A DNA stretch of 64,000 nt from JBMNOZ01 sp050943335 (GTDB taxonomy: Bacteria > Bacillota > Desulfitobacteriia > Desulfitobacteriales > Syntrophobotulaceae), in NCBI GenBank assembly GCA_050943335.1, contig JBMNOZ010000001.1, positions 1-64,000 on the forward strand, read 5' to 3'. The position numbers and the translations under genes were made by a program. Each line of letters begins with the position of its first letter. Position 1 is the stretch's first letter. Shown here piece by piece: positions 16,828 through 25,663 of this stretch. The notes beneath the pieces are model-generated. The model ran no database searches and had not been told where the DNA came from. It was given only the letters and a program-made list of their open reading frames with translations.

Positions 16828-17742
16828 ATGACTAGCGGGAAAAAGATTATCGCCAGTATTCTGTTGTTGTTCTTAATCTTAGCAGGCAGTGCAGGTTGTA
16901 GCGCCGTTACGTCTGGGGAGCTGTCCCAAAAAGAAGAAGAGAAAAGGCTGACAATCAGCACCTCTTTCTATCCTTTATATATTATGACTTTGAATATCGT
17001 TCGGGATGTTCCGGGAGTTGAGCTCCATAATATCGCCCCTGTTCAGGCCGGATGTCTGCACGATTATCAGTTGACAACTAATGATATGAAAAAACTTGAA
17101 AAAAGCGAGGTCCTGATAATAAACGGGGCTGGCATGGAGAATTTTTTGGAAAAAGTGATTTCTAAATTCCCTTCCCTTGAAATTGTTGAAGCCAGTAAGG
17201 GTTTAGACTTAATTGAGGACTCCCATGGCCATGGTGTTAACCCCCATGTCTGGGTAAGCATTAGTGGAGCTATGGGAGAAGTGAAAAATATTTGTAACTG
17301 TTTGAAGAAAATAGACCCTTTTTACGCTGAACTTTACCAGAAGAACTGTGACGATTATCTTGCTAAGCTGGAAGAGTTAAAAGAAGAAATGCATAGAAGC
17401 TTGGCCTCAATTTCCGACAAGCGCATAATCACTTTTCATGAGGCCTTCCCTTATTTTGCGCGAGAGTTCGGTTTGGAAATTGTCGATGTTATTGAGGGGG
17501 AGTCGGGTTCCCAACCCAGTGCTCAAGAATTGGCAAGGATAATTGAAATAATCAAAGAAACAGAAGTGAAAGCGATTTTTACCGATCCCCAGTACTCACC
17601 GCTCGCAGCAGAGGCAATCGCTAAAGAGACCCAGGCGGGAGTGTATGTTCTTGATTCTGCGGTTGCAGGGGATTTAGAACCGGACGCTTACTTGCGGATT
17701 ATGGAGAAAAATATGAAAACACTTGTCGAGGCTTTAAAATGA
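16828..17742 (+). CDS. znuA: Zinc ABC transporter substrate-binding lipoprotein ZnuA/AdcA
   Basis: A lipoprotein that captures Zn2+ (or Mn2+) outside the membrane for the ZnuBC permease. The signal peptide ends in a lipobox AGSAGC with the lipidated Cys at residue 24. Cluster A-I features include the metal-site segment GCLHDYQL, a short His-rich loop DSHGHGVNPHVW and the later ligands ITFHEAFPY and IFTDPQYSP. 304 residues is typical. SD AGGAGG is ideal. znuC overlaps its stop by 4 bases. The operator upstream indicates zinc-dependent repression. Confidence 0.92.
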   Translation: MTSGKKIIASILLLFLILAGSAGCSAVTSGELSQKEEEKRLTISTSFYPLYIMTLNIVRDVPGVELHNIAPVQAGCLHDYQLTTNDMKKLEKSEVLIINGAGMENFLEKVISKFPSLEIVEASKGLDLIEDSHGHGVNPHVWVSISGAMGEVKNICNCLKKIDPFYAELYQKNCDDYLAKLEELKEEMHRSLASISDKRIITFHEAFPYFAREFGLEIVDVIEGESGSQPSAQELARIIEIIKETEVKAIFTDPQYSPLAAEAIAKETQAGVYVLDSAVAGDLEPDAYLRIMEKNMKTLVEALK

Positions 17743-18473
17743 CCCGTACTTATCTGGAAATAAAGAACTTAAAAGTTCAAAAAGAAAAGATTACGATTTT
17801 AGAAAATATTAATGTTTTGATTTCCTCTGGGGAAATGGTAGCCCTCGTCGGTCCTAACGGAAGCGGCAAAAGCACTTTGTTTAGAACTTTGATCGGGGAG
17901 ACATCGTATAGCGGTGAAATTAATTACTTTAATCACAACCGGGAGAAATTCAAACCCCGGATCGGTTATGTTCCTCAAAAACTGCAGCTAGAGCCTGACT
18001 CCCCGGTAAGTGTTCTGGATCTCTTTGGGGCTTGTCTTTCCAAACGCCCGGTCTGGTCGGGACAAAGTAGAAAATTTAAGAAAAACCCCAAACTCGATTT
18101 GGCGCCGATAGATATCAATAGTTTAAGAGGTCGCCGTCTGGGAGAGCTTTCGGGAGGGGAATTGCAAAGGGTTCTTTTAACTCTGGCTATGGATCCTACA
18201 CCTGATGTTTTGCTTCTAGATGAACCTTTTTCGGCAATCGATCAAAATGATTCGGAAGCTCTCTACAAAATGGTTGCGGATTTGGCCTGTAGACTTAATA
18301 TGATTACCATTATCGTATCCCACGAACTTGATTTAGCCGCTCAGTACGCTCAGCGGGTGATATTTCTCAATCGTACAATTCAAGCCACAGGCACCCCGGA
18401 AGAAGTTATTAGAAACGAAAAATTCAAATTAGCATATAAAAACTTAAATGTCGAGAATTTTATTAAACATTGA
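17739..18473 (+). CDS. znuC: Zinc ABC transporter ATPase ZnuC
   Basis: A 244-residue ABC ATPase: Walker A GPNGSGKST, signature LSGGELQR, Walker B VLLLDEPF and a switch His in VSHELDL. It starts with ATG overlapping the znuA stop (ATGA), showing tight coupling, and is followed by the permease gene. It energises metal uptake through ZnuB. Confidence 0.93.
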   Translation: MTRTYLEIKNLKVQKEKITILENINVLISSGEMVALVGPNGSGKSTLFRTLIGETSYSGEINYFNHNREKFKPRIGYVPQKLQLEPDSPVSVLDLFGACLSKRPVWSGQSRKFKKNPKLDLAPIDINSLRGRRLGELSGGELQRVLLTLAMDPTPDVLLLDEPFSAIDQNDSEALYKMVADLACRLNMITIIVSHELDLAAQYAQRVIFLNRTIQATGTPEEVIRNEKFKLAYKNLNVENFIKH

Positions 18474-18503
18474 TCCTCTTACCCGGGTGAAAGGTGGAAC
18501 AAG

Positions 18504-19340
18504 GTGACTCTTTGGTATAATTTTCTCAGTTTATTACCCTTTGAATGGTTGCAATATGAGTTTATGAAAAACGCCTTACTGGCGGTGATTATTGTTACCC
18601 CCCTGCTGGGCCTTTTAGGGACAATGGTGGTCAACAATAAAATGGCCTTTTTTTCTGATTCCTTGGGTCATTCGGCTTTAACAGGGATTGGAATCGGGGT
18701 TCTGGCAGGTTTTCAAAATCCCTTAGGATCTATGATTATTTTTGCCGTGGCTATGGCTATTGGGATTACTTATCTAAAAAACGTTACGAAATTCTCCCCG
18801 GATACCATAATCGGTGTTTTCGCCTCTACGGCAGTGGCTTTGGGGATTGTTATCCTCTCCAGAAACGGGGGATTCAATCATTATTCCAAATTCCTTATCG
18901 GAGATATTTTGAGCATAGCCCCAAAAGAAATAACCGCCGTTGGATTTGTTTTCCTAGCGGTTATGGTTTTTTGGATCTTCTTTTTTAATGAATTGTTAAT
19001 AGTTAGTATAAATCCTGCTCTAGCCCGCAGTCGGGGGATATCAACTTTTAAGCTTGAGACAGTTTTTACAATTTTGGTCGCTGTGGTGGTTACTGTTGCT
19101 ATCCAATGGGTGGGGCTATTAGTGATTAACTCCTTACTCATTCTGCCGGCGGCTGCGGCAAGGAATTTAGCTGCCAATATGAAGTCCTATCACCTGATTG
19201 CCGTTGGAATCAGTATTTTCTCCGGCCTATTCGGTCTGGTCCTCTCTTATTATTGGGGGACAGCTACCGGGGCGACCATTGTACTGTGCAGCGCGGTGAT
19301 TTTCTTCCTGACTTTATTAGGCCGAAGGGTTAAGGGGTAG
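18504..19340 (+). CDS. znuB: Zinc ABC transporter permease ZnuB
   Basis: A 278-residue ABC-3 family permease with about eight membrane segments. The family loop LGHSALTGIGIGVLAG that contacts the ATPase is visible near residues 53-70, and LLILPAAAARNLA is near 212-224. GTG start, 31 bases after znuC. It ends 1 base before the stop of the convergent Zur-like gene. Confidence 0.92.
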   Translation: MTLWYNFLSLLPFEWLQYEFMKNALLAVIIVTPLLGLLGTMVVNNKMAFFSDSLGHSALTGIGIGVLAGFQNPLGSMIIFAVAMAIGITYLKNVTKFSPDTIIGVFASTAVALGIVILSRNGGFNHYSKFLIGDILSIAPKEITAVGFVFLAVMVFWIFFFNELLIVSINPALARSRGISTFKLETVFTILVAVVVTVAIQWVGLLVINSLLILPAAAARNLAANMKSYHLIAVGISIFSGLFGLVLSYYWGTATGATIVLCSAVIFFLTLLGRRVKG

Positions 19341-19341
19341 A

Positions 19342-19746
19342 CTATTCCTCCTGAGACTTTAAAAGATGGCAATTCTTACAATAGCCAAAGATTTCAAAGC
19401 GGTGATAGTCGATTAGAAAGTTTTCTTCTTCCGCCAACTCTTCTATTTCCTCACGCAGAGGACATTCTAAAATATCGATAATATCACTGCATCCTAAACA
19501 GATCATATGGTGATGATGTTTAGGATTTGCCCGCTCATAGCGGGCTTTGCCGTCAGGAAAGACTGTTTTTATTAAAGTCCCTTGGCGGGAGAGGCGATCT
19601 AAATTTCGATAGACAGTTCCCAGGCTTATATTTGGCAGTTCCGACTTTATGATTTGATAAACATCTTCGGCCACCAGGTGCAAATGATCTTCAGAAAAAA
19701 CAGACAGTATAGCTCGGCGTTGTTTTGTGGAGCGCTTGCTAGTCAT
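19342..19746 (-). CDS. zur: Fur-family regulator, probably Zur
   Basis: A 134-residue Fur-family repressor: winged helix (LGTVYRNLDRLSRQG recognition helix, about residues 42-56), a His-rich metal segment ANPKHHHHMIC and the two structural zinc pairs CLGC and CKNC. Position beside znuACB and the box upstream of that operon favour Zur; PerR or Fur cannot be excluded by sequence alone. SD AGGAGA precedes ATG 19746. No 7-1-7 box was seen in front of this gene, so autoregulation is not evident. Confidence 0.85.
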   Translation of the reverse strand: MTSKRSTKQRRAILSVFSEDHLHLVAEDVYQIIKSELPNISLGTVYRNLDRLSRQGTLIKTVFPDGKARYERANPKHHHHMICLGCSDIIDILECPLREEIEELAEEENFLIDYHRFEIFGYCKNCHLLKSQEE

Positions 19747-19926
19747 TATTTCTCTCCTGTTGTTTTTAGAATGGGGCTCTTGCTTTCTCCAATTATTTTT
19801 ATCTTAGCAATTTGGAAATTAAAGATCAAGATATGCCCCTGCCACGGATTGTTAGGGGACCCTGTTTTCTGGTATTTTAAGAGGGAACCTTTGGCTAAAG
19901 GATTAAACTAAAGGATGTGTTTTTCA

Positions 19927-20532
19927 GTGACTTTAAAAACGGATTGGGAAAAATGCGTAGAGTTTCACGGCCATGAATGTATGGGCCTTGCTAATGGCTA
20001 TCAGATCGCTTTGTTAGCTATGAAGAAACTCGGGGTAACCCGAGCTGAAGATGAAGAACTTTTCGCCATAGTTGAAAACGATGCCTGCGGAGTGGATGCC
20101 ATTCAATTTCTCACCGGCTGTACCCTGGGAAAAGGGAATCTAATCTATAAGGATTCCGGAAAACAGGCCTTGACTCTGGCCAGCCGGAAAAAAGGAAAAG
20201 CAGTTCGTTTACTTAGAAAAATTGAAGAACAAAAAGAGGACGCAAGAACCCAAAACCTCCGCCAAAAAGTGAGAGGCGGGACTGCCAATCAGGAAGAGAT
20301 GGAAGAGTGGCAGAAGCTTCAAAAGGAGCGGATTACGGTTTTCCTGGCGACTCCTGGGGAAGACCTGTTCTCCTGTAAGGAAGTTCCGGTTCCCAAAATT
20401 GAAAGGGCGAGGATTTTTAGGACCGTTGTTTGCGAAGAATGCGGTGAGCCTTTTGCCGAGATTAAAGCCAGATTAGCGGAGGGAAAAATTCTCTGCGCCG
20501 ACTGCATGACCGATTATACCCGCGGCTGGTAA
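19927..20532 (+). CDS. FmdE-family protein with C-terminal zinc ribbon
   Basis: About 201 residues. The N-terminal FmdE domain has the conserved CVEFHGHECMGLANGY and VENDACGVDAIQFLTGCTLGKGN segments, with Cys and His likely to bind metal. The C-terminus holds a zinc ribbon, CEEC then CADC. FmdE was named for association with molybdenum formylmethanofuran dehydrogenase; in anaerobic bacteria it often accompanies molybdenum or tungsten enzymes and its role is unsettled. GTG 19927 is preferred because AAAGG abuts the ATG at 19915 but lies about 11 bases before the GTG; ATG 19915 remains possible. Confidence 0.8.
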   Translation: MTLKTDWEKCVEFHGHECMGLANGYQIALLAMKKLGVTRAEDEELFAIVENDACGVDAIQFLTGCTLGKGNLIYKDSGKQALTLASRKKGKAVRLLRKIEEQKEDARTQNLRQKVRGGTANQEEMEEWQKLQKERITVFLATPGEDLFSCKEVPVPKIERARIFRTVVCEECGEPFAEIKARLAEGKILCADCMTDYTRGW

Positions 20533-20556
20533 ACCGGGTAAAAAGGCTGGACAGAC

Positions 20557-21753
20557 CTAATACCGCAACCATTTAATAACTTCGGCCAGGGAGGCGTTTT
20601 TGCCGTACATTAACAGAGCAGTTCTAAATAGTTTTCCAGCCAGTTTCATAACCAGGATAATTGTCAAGATCAAAATCGCGGCGCTTAAAAGTATTTCCCA
20701 GAGGGGTATCTGTTGGGAAATGCTTAACCGGGCTAGCATTACCCCGGGGGTAGTAAAGGGAAAGAAGGTCCCGATCAAAGCCACGGTTCCGGAAGGGTTG
20801 GAAATTATAGGACCGATAACAAATAATGGAAGCATGGGGATTATAAAGATCATCCCTTGGAAACTGCTCCCGGATTGGGCGTCTTCCATAGTGGCCCCGA
20901 TGGCGACAAATAGGGCCGAATAGAGAAGGTACCCTGCTAGAGCGAAGAAAAGCATGGGAATTAGAGCCGGGACGAAGAGGGATTCCAGCACCGGAATTTT
21001 TAATAGGTACTCGGCAACCAGGGTGCCAACAATAAGCCATACCCCAACTTGGATAAGTCCTAAAACGAAATAACCCAGGATTTTACCCTGCATCAGGTCA
21101 TTGGCTTTAACTGAGGAAAGAAGGAGCTCCACCATCTTATCCTTTTTCTCCTGAAGAGCGCTTTGGAAAGTCATTGTTCCAGCCGTAAAGGCGGCTAAGT
21201 AGAGAATACCCGCAAAAATAGCCGGGATGTACAGGGCTGGTCCGGTGCGTTCCTCTCCTGTGGGGGTAATCGGGGTAGTGGTTACAGAATAAGATTGGTC
21301 TAAATACTCTCTTTGAGCGCTGGTAAGACCCAGTTCATTAATCTTAAAATTGTAGATCAGCTCTTGGAGAATCTGGTTTACCGGTACCAGTCTCCCTTGC
21401 CCCTCGTAATCGGTAAAAATAGTGAGCGCACCGCTTTCCAGAGTTTTTTGGTCCAGGAAGATAAAACCTTCTTCTTTTTTCCCGGCGGTTTTTTGGGTCA
21501 GAACCTCTTTTGAATCCTGAGTCAGGATAAATTGTACCTGTTCAGTTCCAGGCGGTTGTTGGGAGGTAAAGACCCCTATCTCGTCTACAACATAAAGTTT
21601 AAAAGGCTTTTCCGCCTCAAATTTTGCCAAAAAAGTTGGAACTAAGCCGAAGATTAACATAAGTATAGGGGTAATAAGGATCGAGGCGATAAAAGCTTTA
21701 TTCCTCAAGTTTCTCTTAATCTCCCATTTAGCTACTTTCAAGGTATTATTCAT
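20557..21753 (-). CDS. ABC-2 type exporter permease (NatB-like)
   Basis: About 398 residues. One N-terminal membrane segment (FIASILITPILMLIFGL), a large extracytoplasmic region, then five to six membrane segments towards the C-terminus, the arrangement of NatB/YhaP sodium- or drug-efflux permeases. The start is placed at the ATG that overlaps the ATPase stop (ATGAATAA, MNNTLKVAKWEIKRN); the longer frame from 21807 reads through the ATPase gene. With the preceding ATPase it forms a two-gene exporter of unknown substrate. Confidence 0.85.
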   Translation of the reverse strand: MNNTLKVAKWEIKRNLRNKAFIASILITPILMLIFGLVPTFLAKFEAEKPFKLYVVDEIGVFTSQQPPGTEQVQFILTQDSKEVLTQKTAGKKEEGFIFLDQKTLESGALTIFTDYEGQGRLVPVNQILQELIYNFKINELGLTSAQREYLDQSYSVTTTPITPTGEERTGPALYIPAIFAGILYLAAFTAGTMTFQSALQEKKDKMVELLLSSVKANDLMQGKILGYFVLGLIQVGVWLIVGTLVAEYLLKIPVLESLFVPALIPMLFFALAGYLLYSALFVAIGATMEDAQSGSSFQGMIFIIPMLPLFVIGPIISNPSGTVALIGTFFPFTTPGVMLARLSISQQIPLWEILLSAAILILTIILVMKLAGKLFRTALLMYGKNASLAEVIKWLRY

Positions 21754-22681
21754 AACTTTCACCCCCATATCCAAAGCTGGATTCCTGATTGGTAACGGTA
21801 TTAACAAATATATCGTGGAGGGAGATCCTACTGATTTTCAGATCCCTGATATGTAATTCACTGGGAAGTTCTCTGACAAATTCAGTGGGGGTGATTGTAT
21901 CGGAAAGGTGGAGAACAAATCTTTGGCCTTCCTGCTCTATCCTATTTACTCCGGGTAGAGAAGCCAGTAATTGGGGGTCATTATTGCCGCTTACCTCGCA
22001 TTTAAAACCTGCATAGCGGTCTTTAATAGATTCCAGATCACCATATAAAACCCGCTGGCCTTTATTGATCATAAAGATCCGGTTGCTAAGGGATTCTACC
22101 ATATTCATTTGATGAGAAGACAGCAGGATGGTTGTGCCTCCTTGGGCTAAGTTTTTGATCTCTTCTATAAATAAATTCTGGCTTACGGGATCAAAGCCGG
22201 ATAGGGGTTCATCCAGGACTAAGAATTCCGGTTCATGGATTATGGCGGCGATAAATTGAATCTTTTGGGCCATCCCCTTTGAAAGCTCTTGAACCTTAGA
22301 TTTTTCCCGCCCTTTTAAATCTAGTTTCCGAAAATATTTATCGATTCTCTCTTTGGCCTTATCAAGGGGATAATTCTTTAAACTGGCGATGTAGAGCAGA
22401 ATATCTATAACCCGAGCATCTTTATAAAGGCCCCTTTCCTCAGGGAGATAACCGACTTTGGAAGGATCGAAATCAGAACATCCTTGGATATTAAAACTAA
22501 TGGTCCCGCTGTCGGGAAGTATTATTCCAAGGATACAACGGATAATGGTAGATTTCCCAGCCCCGTTAGGCCCTACCAAACCTAAAATCTCCCCTCGTTT
22601 GGCTTCAAAGGAAATTCGGTCCACCACAGTGGTAGAGCCAAAGCTTTTTGATATATTATCTGCGGTTAATAAAACTGTCAT
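21746..22681 (-). CDS. ABC exporter ATPase (NatA-like)
   Basis: A 311-residue ATPase of the ABC-2 partner type: Walker A GPNGAGKST, signature LSKGMAQK (degenerate relative to LSGGQ, as is common in this group), Walker B FLVLDEPLSG and a switch His in LSSHQMN. A C-terminal ~80-residue extension is typical of NatA/CcmA-like subunits. SD AGGAGGGG precedes ATG 22681. It overlaps the permease gene by 8 bases. Confidence 0.88.
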   Translation of the reverse strand: MTVLLTADNISKSFGSTTVVDRISFEAKRGEILGLVGPNGAGKSTIIRCILGIILPDSGTISFNIQGCSDFDPSKVGYLPEERGLYKDARVIDILLYIASLKNYPLDKAKERIDKYFRKLDLKGREKSKVQELSKGMAQKIQFIAAIIHEPEFLVLDEPLSGFDPVSQNLFIEEIKNLAQGGTTILLSSHQMNMVESLSNRIFMINKGQRVLYGDLESIKDRYAGFKCEVSGNNDPQLLASLPGVNRIEQEGQRFVLHLSDTITPTEFVRELPSELHIRDLKISRISLHDIFVNTVTNQESSFGYGGESYE

Positions 22682-22960
22682 CTAACCCCTCCTTACACTG
22701 TACTGTCTAGCTTATTTTATCATAGAAAAGGGATAAGGAAAAACCAATATTGACAATTTATGGGGAGCAAAGCATAGTATTAATCAACAGGCTAGCCTAC
22801 TTTACTAGGATAAAGTTAGCAGAGAATAGAAACTGAAAATGTTAAATGTTTTACTGGTCGCTAAATGTTGTGATACGAAACCGAATGAGGAAGGCGTAAT
22901 AATGTCTATATTTATAGTTAAGAAAATAGATTGAATTTTAGATAAAAAGTTTCTTGGATC

Positions 22961-22990
22961 TTGACATTCTCAAGACTTCCCGAGTATAAT
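22961..22990 (+). promoter_or_regulatory. Consensus promoter of the aro-phe leader
   Basis: TTGACA (22961-22966), an 18-base spacer and TATAAT (22985-22990) are both perfect hexamers; initiation is expected near 22997. The stretch 22690-22960 between this promoter and the divergent ABC genes shows nothing else I can name. Confidence 0.82.
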
Positions 22991-23017
22991 ATGACAAATA
23001 TCTGCCGAGGGATTAAA

Positions 23018-23176
23018 ATGGAAAGAATTTTTCAGGATAGACCTGTGGAACAAGTTAATTCGTTTTTGTTTTTTAACTTTAGCCAGTGCTTTTTCTTTAG
23101 CACCGGTTATTTCTGCTTGTTCCACAAAAAAATAAGGGAACTCCTCACTAATGAGTATCACCCCCTACTATCCTAA
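23018..23176 (+). CDS. Phe-rich leader peptide of the aro-phe operon
   Basis: A 52-codon frame starting at ATG 23018 with SD GAGGGA (23007-23012, spacing 5), just downstream of a consensus promoter. Residues 16-35 contain nine Phe and one Tyr (FLFFNF, CFFFS, GYFCLF), an extreme enrichment like that of the enteric pheA leader peptide. The Phe codons lie between the arms of a strong RNA stem, and the frame ends 31 bases before a terminator hairpin. It is read as a sensing peptide for charged tRNA-Phe; the product is presumably not functional itself. An in-frame ATG at 22991 lies upstream of the predicted transcript start. Confidence 0.72.
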   Translation: MERIFQDRPVEQVNSFLFFNFSQCFFFSTGYFCLFHKKIRELLTNEYHPLLS

Positions 23177-23241
23177 AAATTTATTCCAATCAAAAGATTA
23201 TAAGTTAAAGGCTCATTAGAAATAATGGGCCTTTATTTTTT
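23044..23241 (+). promoter_or_regulatory. Transcription attenuator of the aro-phe operon
   Basis: Elements: an 11-base-pair perfect stem, TGTGGAACAAG (23044-23054) with CTTGTTCCACA (23116-23126); an inner hairpin, CCAGTGCT (23083-23090) with AGCACCGG (23099-23106); and a terminator, 12-base arms 23207-23218 and 23223-23234 with one G-U pair, a GAAA loop and ATTTTTTC after it. An antiterminator is possible: CTAATGAG (23148-23155) is exactly complementary to CTCATTAG (23212-23219), which includes most of the terminator 5' arm. No T-box sequence (AGGGTGGNACCGCG-like) is present. Confidence 0.72.
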
Positions 23242-23282
23242 CGGGAGATTGAAAATAATAAATATAATGGAGGACTGCAGAA

Positions 23283-24299
23283 ATGATTATTGTTTTAAAA
23301 ACCACCACGCCCCAAAATGAAGTAGAGAAAGTGCGAAGCAGGCTTTCTGAACTGGGGTGCGAAATACGGGAAATCAGAGGATTAAACTATCATATTTTCG
23401 GCCTAATCGGAAATACAAACCGGGTGGATCCAGACTGGCTTTTAGCGAATGAAGGGGTAGAAAAAGTAATTCATGTTCAAGAGCCTTATAAAATTGCCAA
23501 TAGACTGTTTCAGCCTGAGGATACAGTGATAAGTGTCGGGGACAGGGTAATTGGCGGCGGCACTTTCACTATTATTGCCGGTCCCTGTTCTGTAGAAAGC
23601 GAAGAACAGATAATCGGCATCGCTGAAGAGGTAAAGGCTTCCGGGGCAGGGTTTTTAAGGGGAGGGGCCTTTAAACCCCGCTCTTCGCCTTACAGTTTCC
23701 AAGGTTTAAGAGAGGATGGGTTGACCCTGCTTAAAAAGGCCAAAGAAAAAACCGGCTTACCGATAGTTTCGGAACTGATGTCCGCGGAGTATTTAGAGCG
23801 CTTCCTTGAAGATGTCGATATTATCCAGATCGGTGCCCGGAATATGCAAAATTTTGAACTTTTAAAGGAAGTAGGGAGAGTGAAAAAACCCATAATCCTT
23901 AAAAGGGGGATGTCCTCTACCATTGAAGAACTGCTACTGGCTGCTGAATATATTATGGCCCAAGGGAATCTGGAAGTTATTCTCTGTGAAAGAGGTATAA
24001 GAACTTTTGAAAAAATCACCCGCAATACCCTTGATTTAAGCGCGGTACCGGTAATCAAAAAGCTGAGCCATCTGCCGGTAATTGTTGATCCCAGCCATGC
24101 CGGGGGATTGTGGTGGTTGGTAGAGCCCATGGCCAAAGCCGCTTTAGTAGCCGGTGCCGACGGGATAATGATCGAGGTCCACAATGATCCGGTCAATGCG
24201 AAATGCGATGGGCAACAGTCCCTTAAACCGGAAAGGTTTAAGGACCTGATGAATTCCTTGGTTCAACTGGCGGAAATTGAGGGTAAAATTATCCAGTAA
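23283..24299 (+). CDS. aroF: DAHP synthase (type I-beta, with regulatory N-terminal domain)
   Basis: 3-deoxy-7-phosphoheptulonate synthase joins PEP and erythrose-4-phosphate, the entry to the shikimate pathway. The first ~75 residues form a ferredoxin-like regulatory domain as in Thermotoga-type enzymes; the barrel begins at about residue 95 with IIAGPCSVESEEQI, followed by GGAFKPRSSPYSFQG and the C-terminal VDPSHAGG metal-site segment. SD GGAGG. First gene of aroF-aroA-aroC-pheA and preceded by the Phe attenuator. Confidence 0.95.
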   Translation: MIIVLKTTTPQNEVEKVRSRLSELGCEIREIRGLNYHIFGLIGNTNRVDPDWLLANEGVEKVIHVQEPYKIANRLFQPEDTVISVGDRVIGGGTFTIIAGPCSVESEEQIIGIAEEVKASGAGFLRGGAFKPRSSPYSFQGLREDGLTLLKKAKEKTGLPIVSELMSAEYLERFLEDVDIIQIGARNMQNFELLKEVGRVKKPIILKRGMSSTIEELLLAAEYIMAQGNLEVILCERGIRTFEKITRNTLDLSAVPVIKKLSHLPVIVDPSHAGGLWWLVEPMAKAALVAGADGIMIEVHNDPVNAKCDGQQSLKPERFKDLMNSLVQLAEIEGKIIQ

Positions 24300-24361
24300 C
24301 TAACTGATCTTTTGTCTAAAAGCGGTTTTCAGAAATTCTTTCGAGTTAGAAGGGGATTAGT

Positions 24362-25663
24362 TTGGAAAATATATTAATCCGCGCAGCTAGATTAAACGGT
24401 TCCCTGAAAGTACCTTCTTCGAAGAGTATCGGTCACCGGGCGATTATTTGTGCTGGCCTGGCCCAGGGGACAAGCGTAATAGAAAATATAATGATCTCCG
24501 AGGATATTGCCGCCACTCTCCAAGGGATGGCAGCCTTGGGAGCGAAGATAGATGAGGATCCGGATCAGTGGTTAGGAGCTGGGGATTATAGGGCTAAAAA
24601 TATAAAGATTAAAGGCAGCTTCCCGCTGAAAAAGGTAAAGGATACTGTAGATTGCAGGGAATCGGGTTCTACACTGCGGTTTTTAATTCCTCTCGCCGCG
24701 ATTATAGGAAAAGAAATCACCTTTACCGGTCAGGGGAGACTGGTTGAGAGACCTTTGAACGAATATTACCGGCTGTTTTCAGAGCGAGGGCTGGTTTACG
24801 AAAATGAGCAGGGAAGATTGCCTTTAACTCTAAAAGGGGCCTTGGCCCCGGGAACCTTTCAAATCCGAGGGGATGTAAGTTCCCAGTTTATAACCGGTTT
24901 AATGTTTGCTCTCCCTTTGTTAAAAGGGGATTCTAAAATAGTAATCACCACCGAGATGGAATCCAAGCCTTATGTAGATCTGACCTTGGATGTTTTGAAA
25001 AGGTTTGGGATCCGGGTTGAAAACAGGGATTATAACGAGTTTTTAATTCCTGGAGGGCAAGTTTATAATTGCCACAACTTCAAAGTAGAGGCTGACTATT
25101 CCCAGGCCGCTTTCTGGATTGTTGCCGGGCTAATAGGGGAGGGGACAATTCACTGCCTGGATTTGAACCCTGATTCCCTTCAAGGGGACCGTGTAATTAT
25201 AGAGATCGCCCGCCGGATGGGAGGTTCAATAGAAGAAACGAAATCCGGTCTAAAAGTCAGCCCCTCCTTAACCACAGGAACGAAAATCGATGTCGCTCAG
25301 TGTCCGGATTTGGTACCGGTTTTGGCGGTCTTAGGGGCCTTAAGCCAGGGGAAAACGGAAATTGTTAATGCCGGGCGTTTAAGGATGAAAGAGTCGGATC
25401 GGTTAAGGGCCATAGCTACGGAACTAAATAAATTAGGGGCCCGGGTTCAGGAGTTAAAAGAGGGGCTTAAGATAGAAGGAGTAGAAAATCTCAAAGGGGG
25501 AGCGATAGTGGACAGCCATAATGACCACAGGATTGCCATGGCTTTGGCAATAGCGGCTTTAAGATGTGAAAAGCCGGTGAGATTGACAGGATTTGGAGCC
25601 GTGAAGAAATCTTATCCCCATTTCTGGGCTGATTATTCCCGTTTAGGAGGGAAGATCAAATGA
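24362..25663 (+). CDS. aroA: EPSP synthase
   Basis: 3-phosphoshikimate 1-carboxyvinyltransferase, the sixth shikimate-pathway step. Visible motifs are VPSSKSIGHRAIICAGLA near the N-terminus, ESGSTLRFLIPLA (the usual NSGTxxR region), RMKESDRLRAIA and DSHNDHRIAMALAIA. 433 residues is typical; the ESGST and S-S-K-S forms resemble class II, glyphosate-tolerant types, but tolerance is not established. TTG start behind GGGGA. The gene overlaps aroC by 4 bases. Confidence 0.95.
   Translation: MENILIRAARLNGSLKVPSSKSIGHRAIICAGLAQGTSVIENIMISEDIAATLQGMAALGAKIDEDPDQWLGAGDYRAKNIKIKGSFPLKKVKDTVDCRESGSTLRFLIPLAAIIGKEITFTGQGRLVERPLNEYYRLFSERGLVYENEQGRLPLTLKGALAPGTFQIRGDVSSQFITGLMFALPLLKGDSKIVITTEMESKPYVDLTLDVLKRFGIRVENRDYNEFLIPGGQVYNCHNFKVEADYSQAAFWIVAGLIGEGTIHCLDLNPDSLQGDRVIIEIARRMGGSIEETKSGLKVSPSLTTGTKIDVAQCPDLVPVLAVLGALSQGKTEIVNAGRLRMKESDRLRAIATELNKLGARVQELKEGLKIEGVENLKGGAIVDSHNDHRIAMALAIAALRCEKPVRLTGFGAVKKSYPHFWADYSRLGGKIK

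Noticed and set aside
19654..19911. 85-codon plus-strand frame between zur and the FmdE-like gene.
   Set aside because: Its first third is antisense to zur and it has no SD; the hydrophobic part after 19771 shows no family resemblance.
22970..23161. 63-codon minus-strand frame opposite the Phe leader.
   Set aside because: It is the mirror of the leader peptide's region, lacks an SD, and the opposite strand has promoter, SD, leader peptide and terminator.
22985..23241. 6S RNA or another stand-alone structured RNA in the aroF upstream region.
   Set aside because: The long stem and promoter first suggested it, but the SD and dense Phe codons between the stem arms fit an attenuator better, and the terminator ends 40 bases before aroF.
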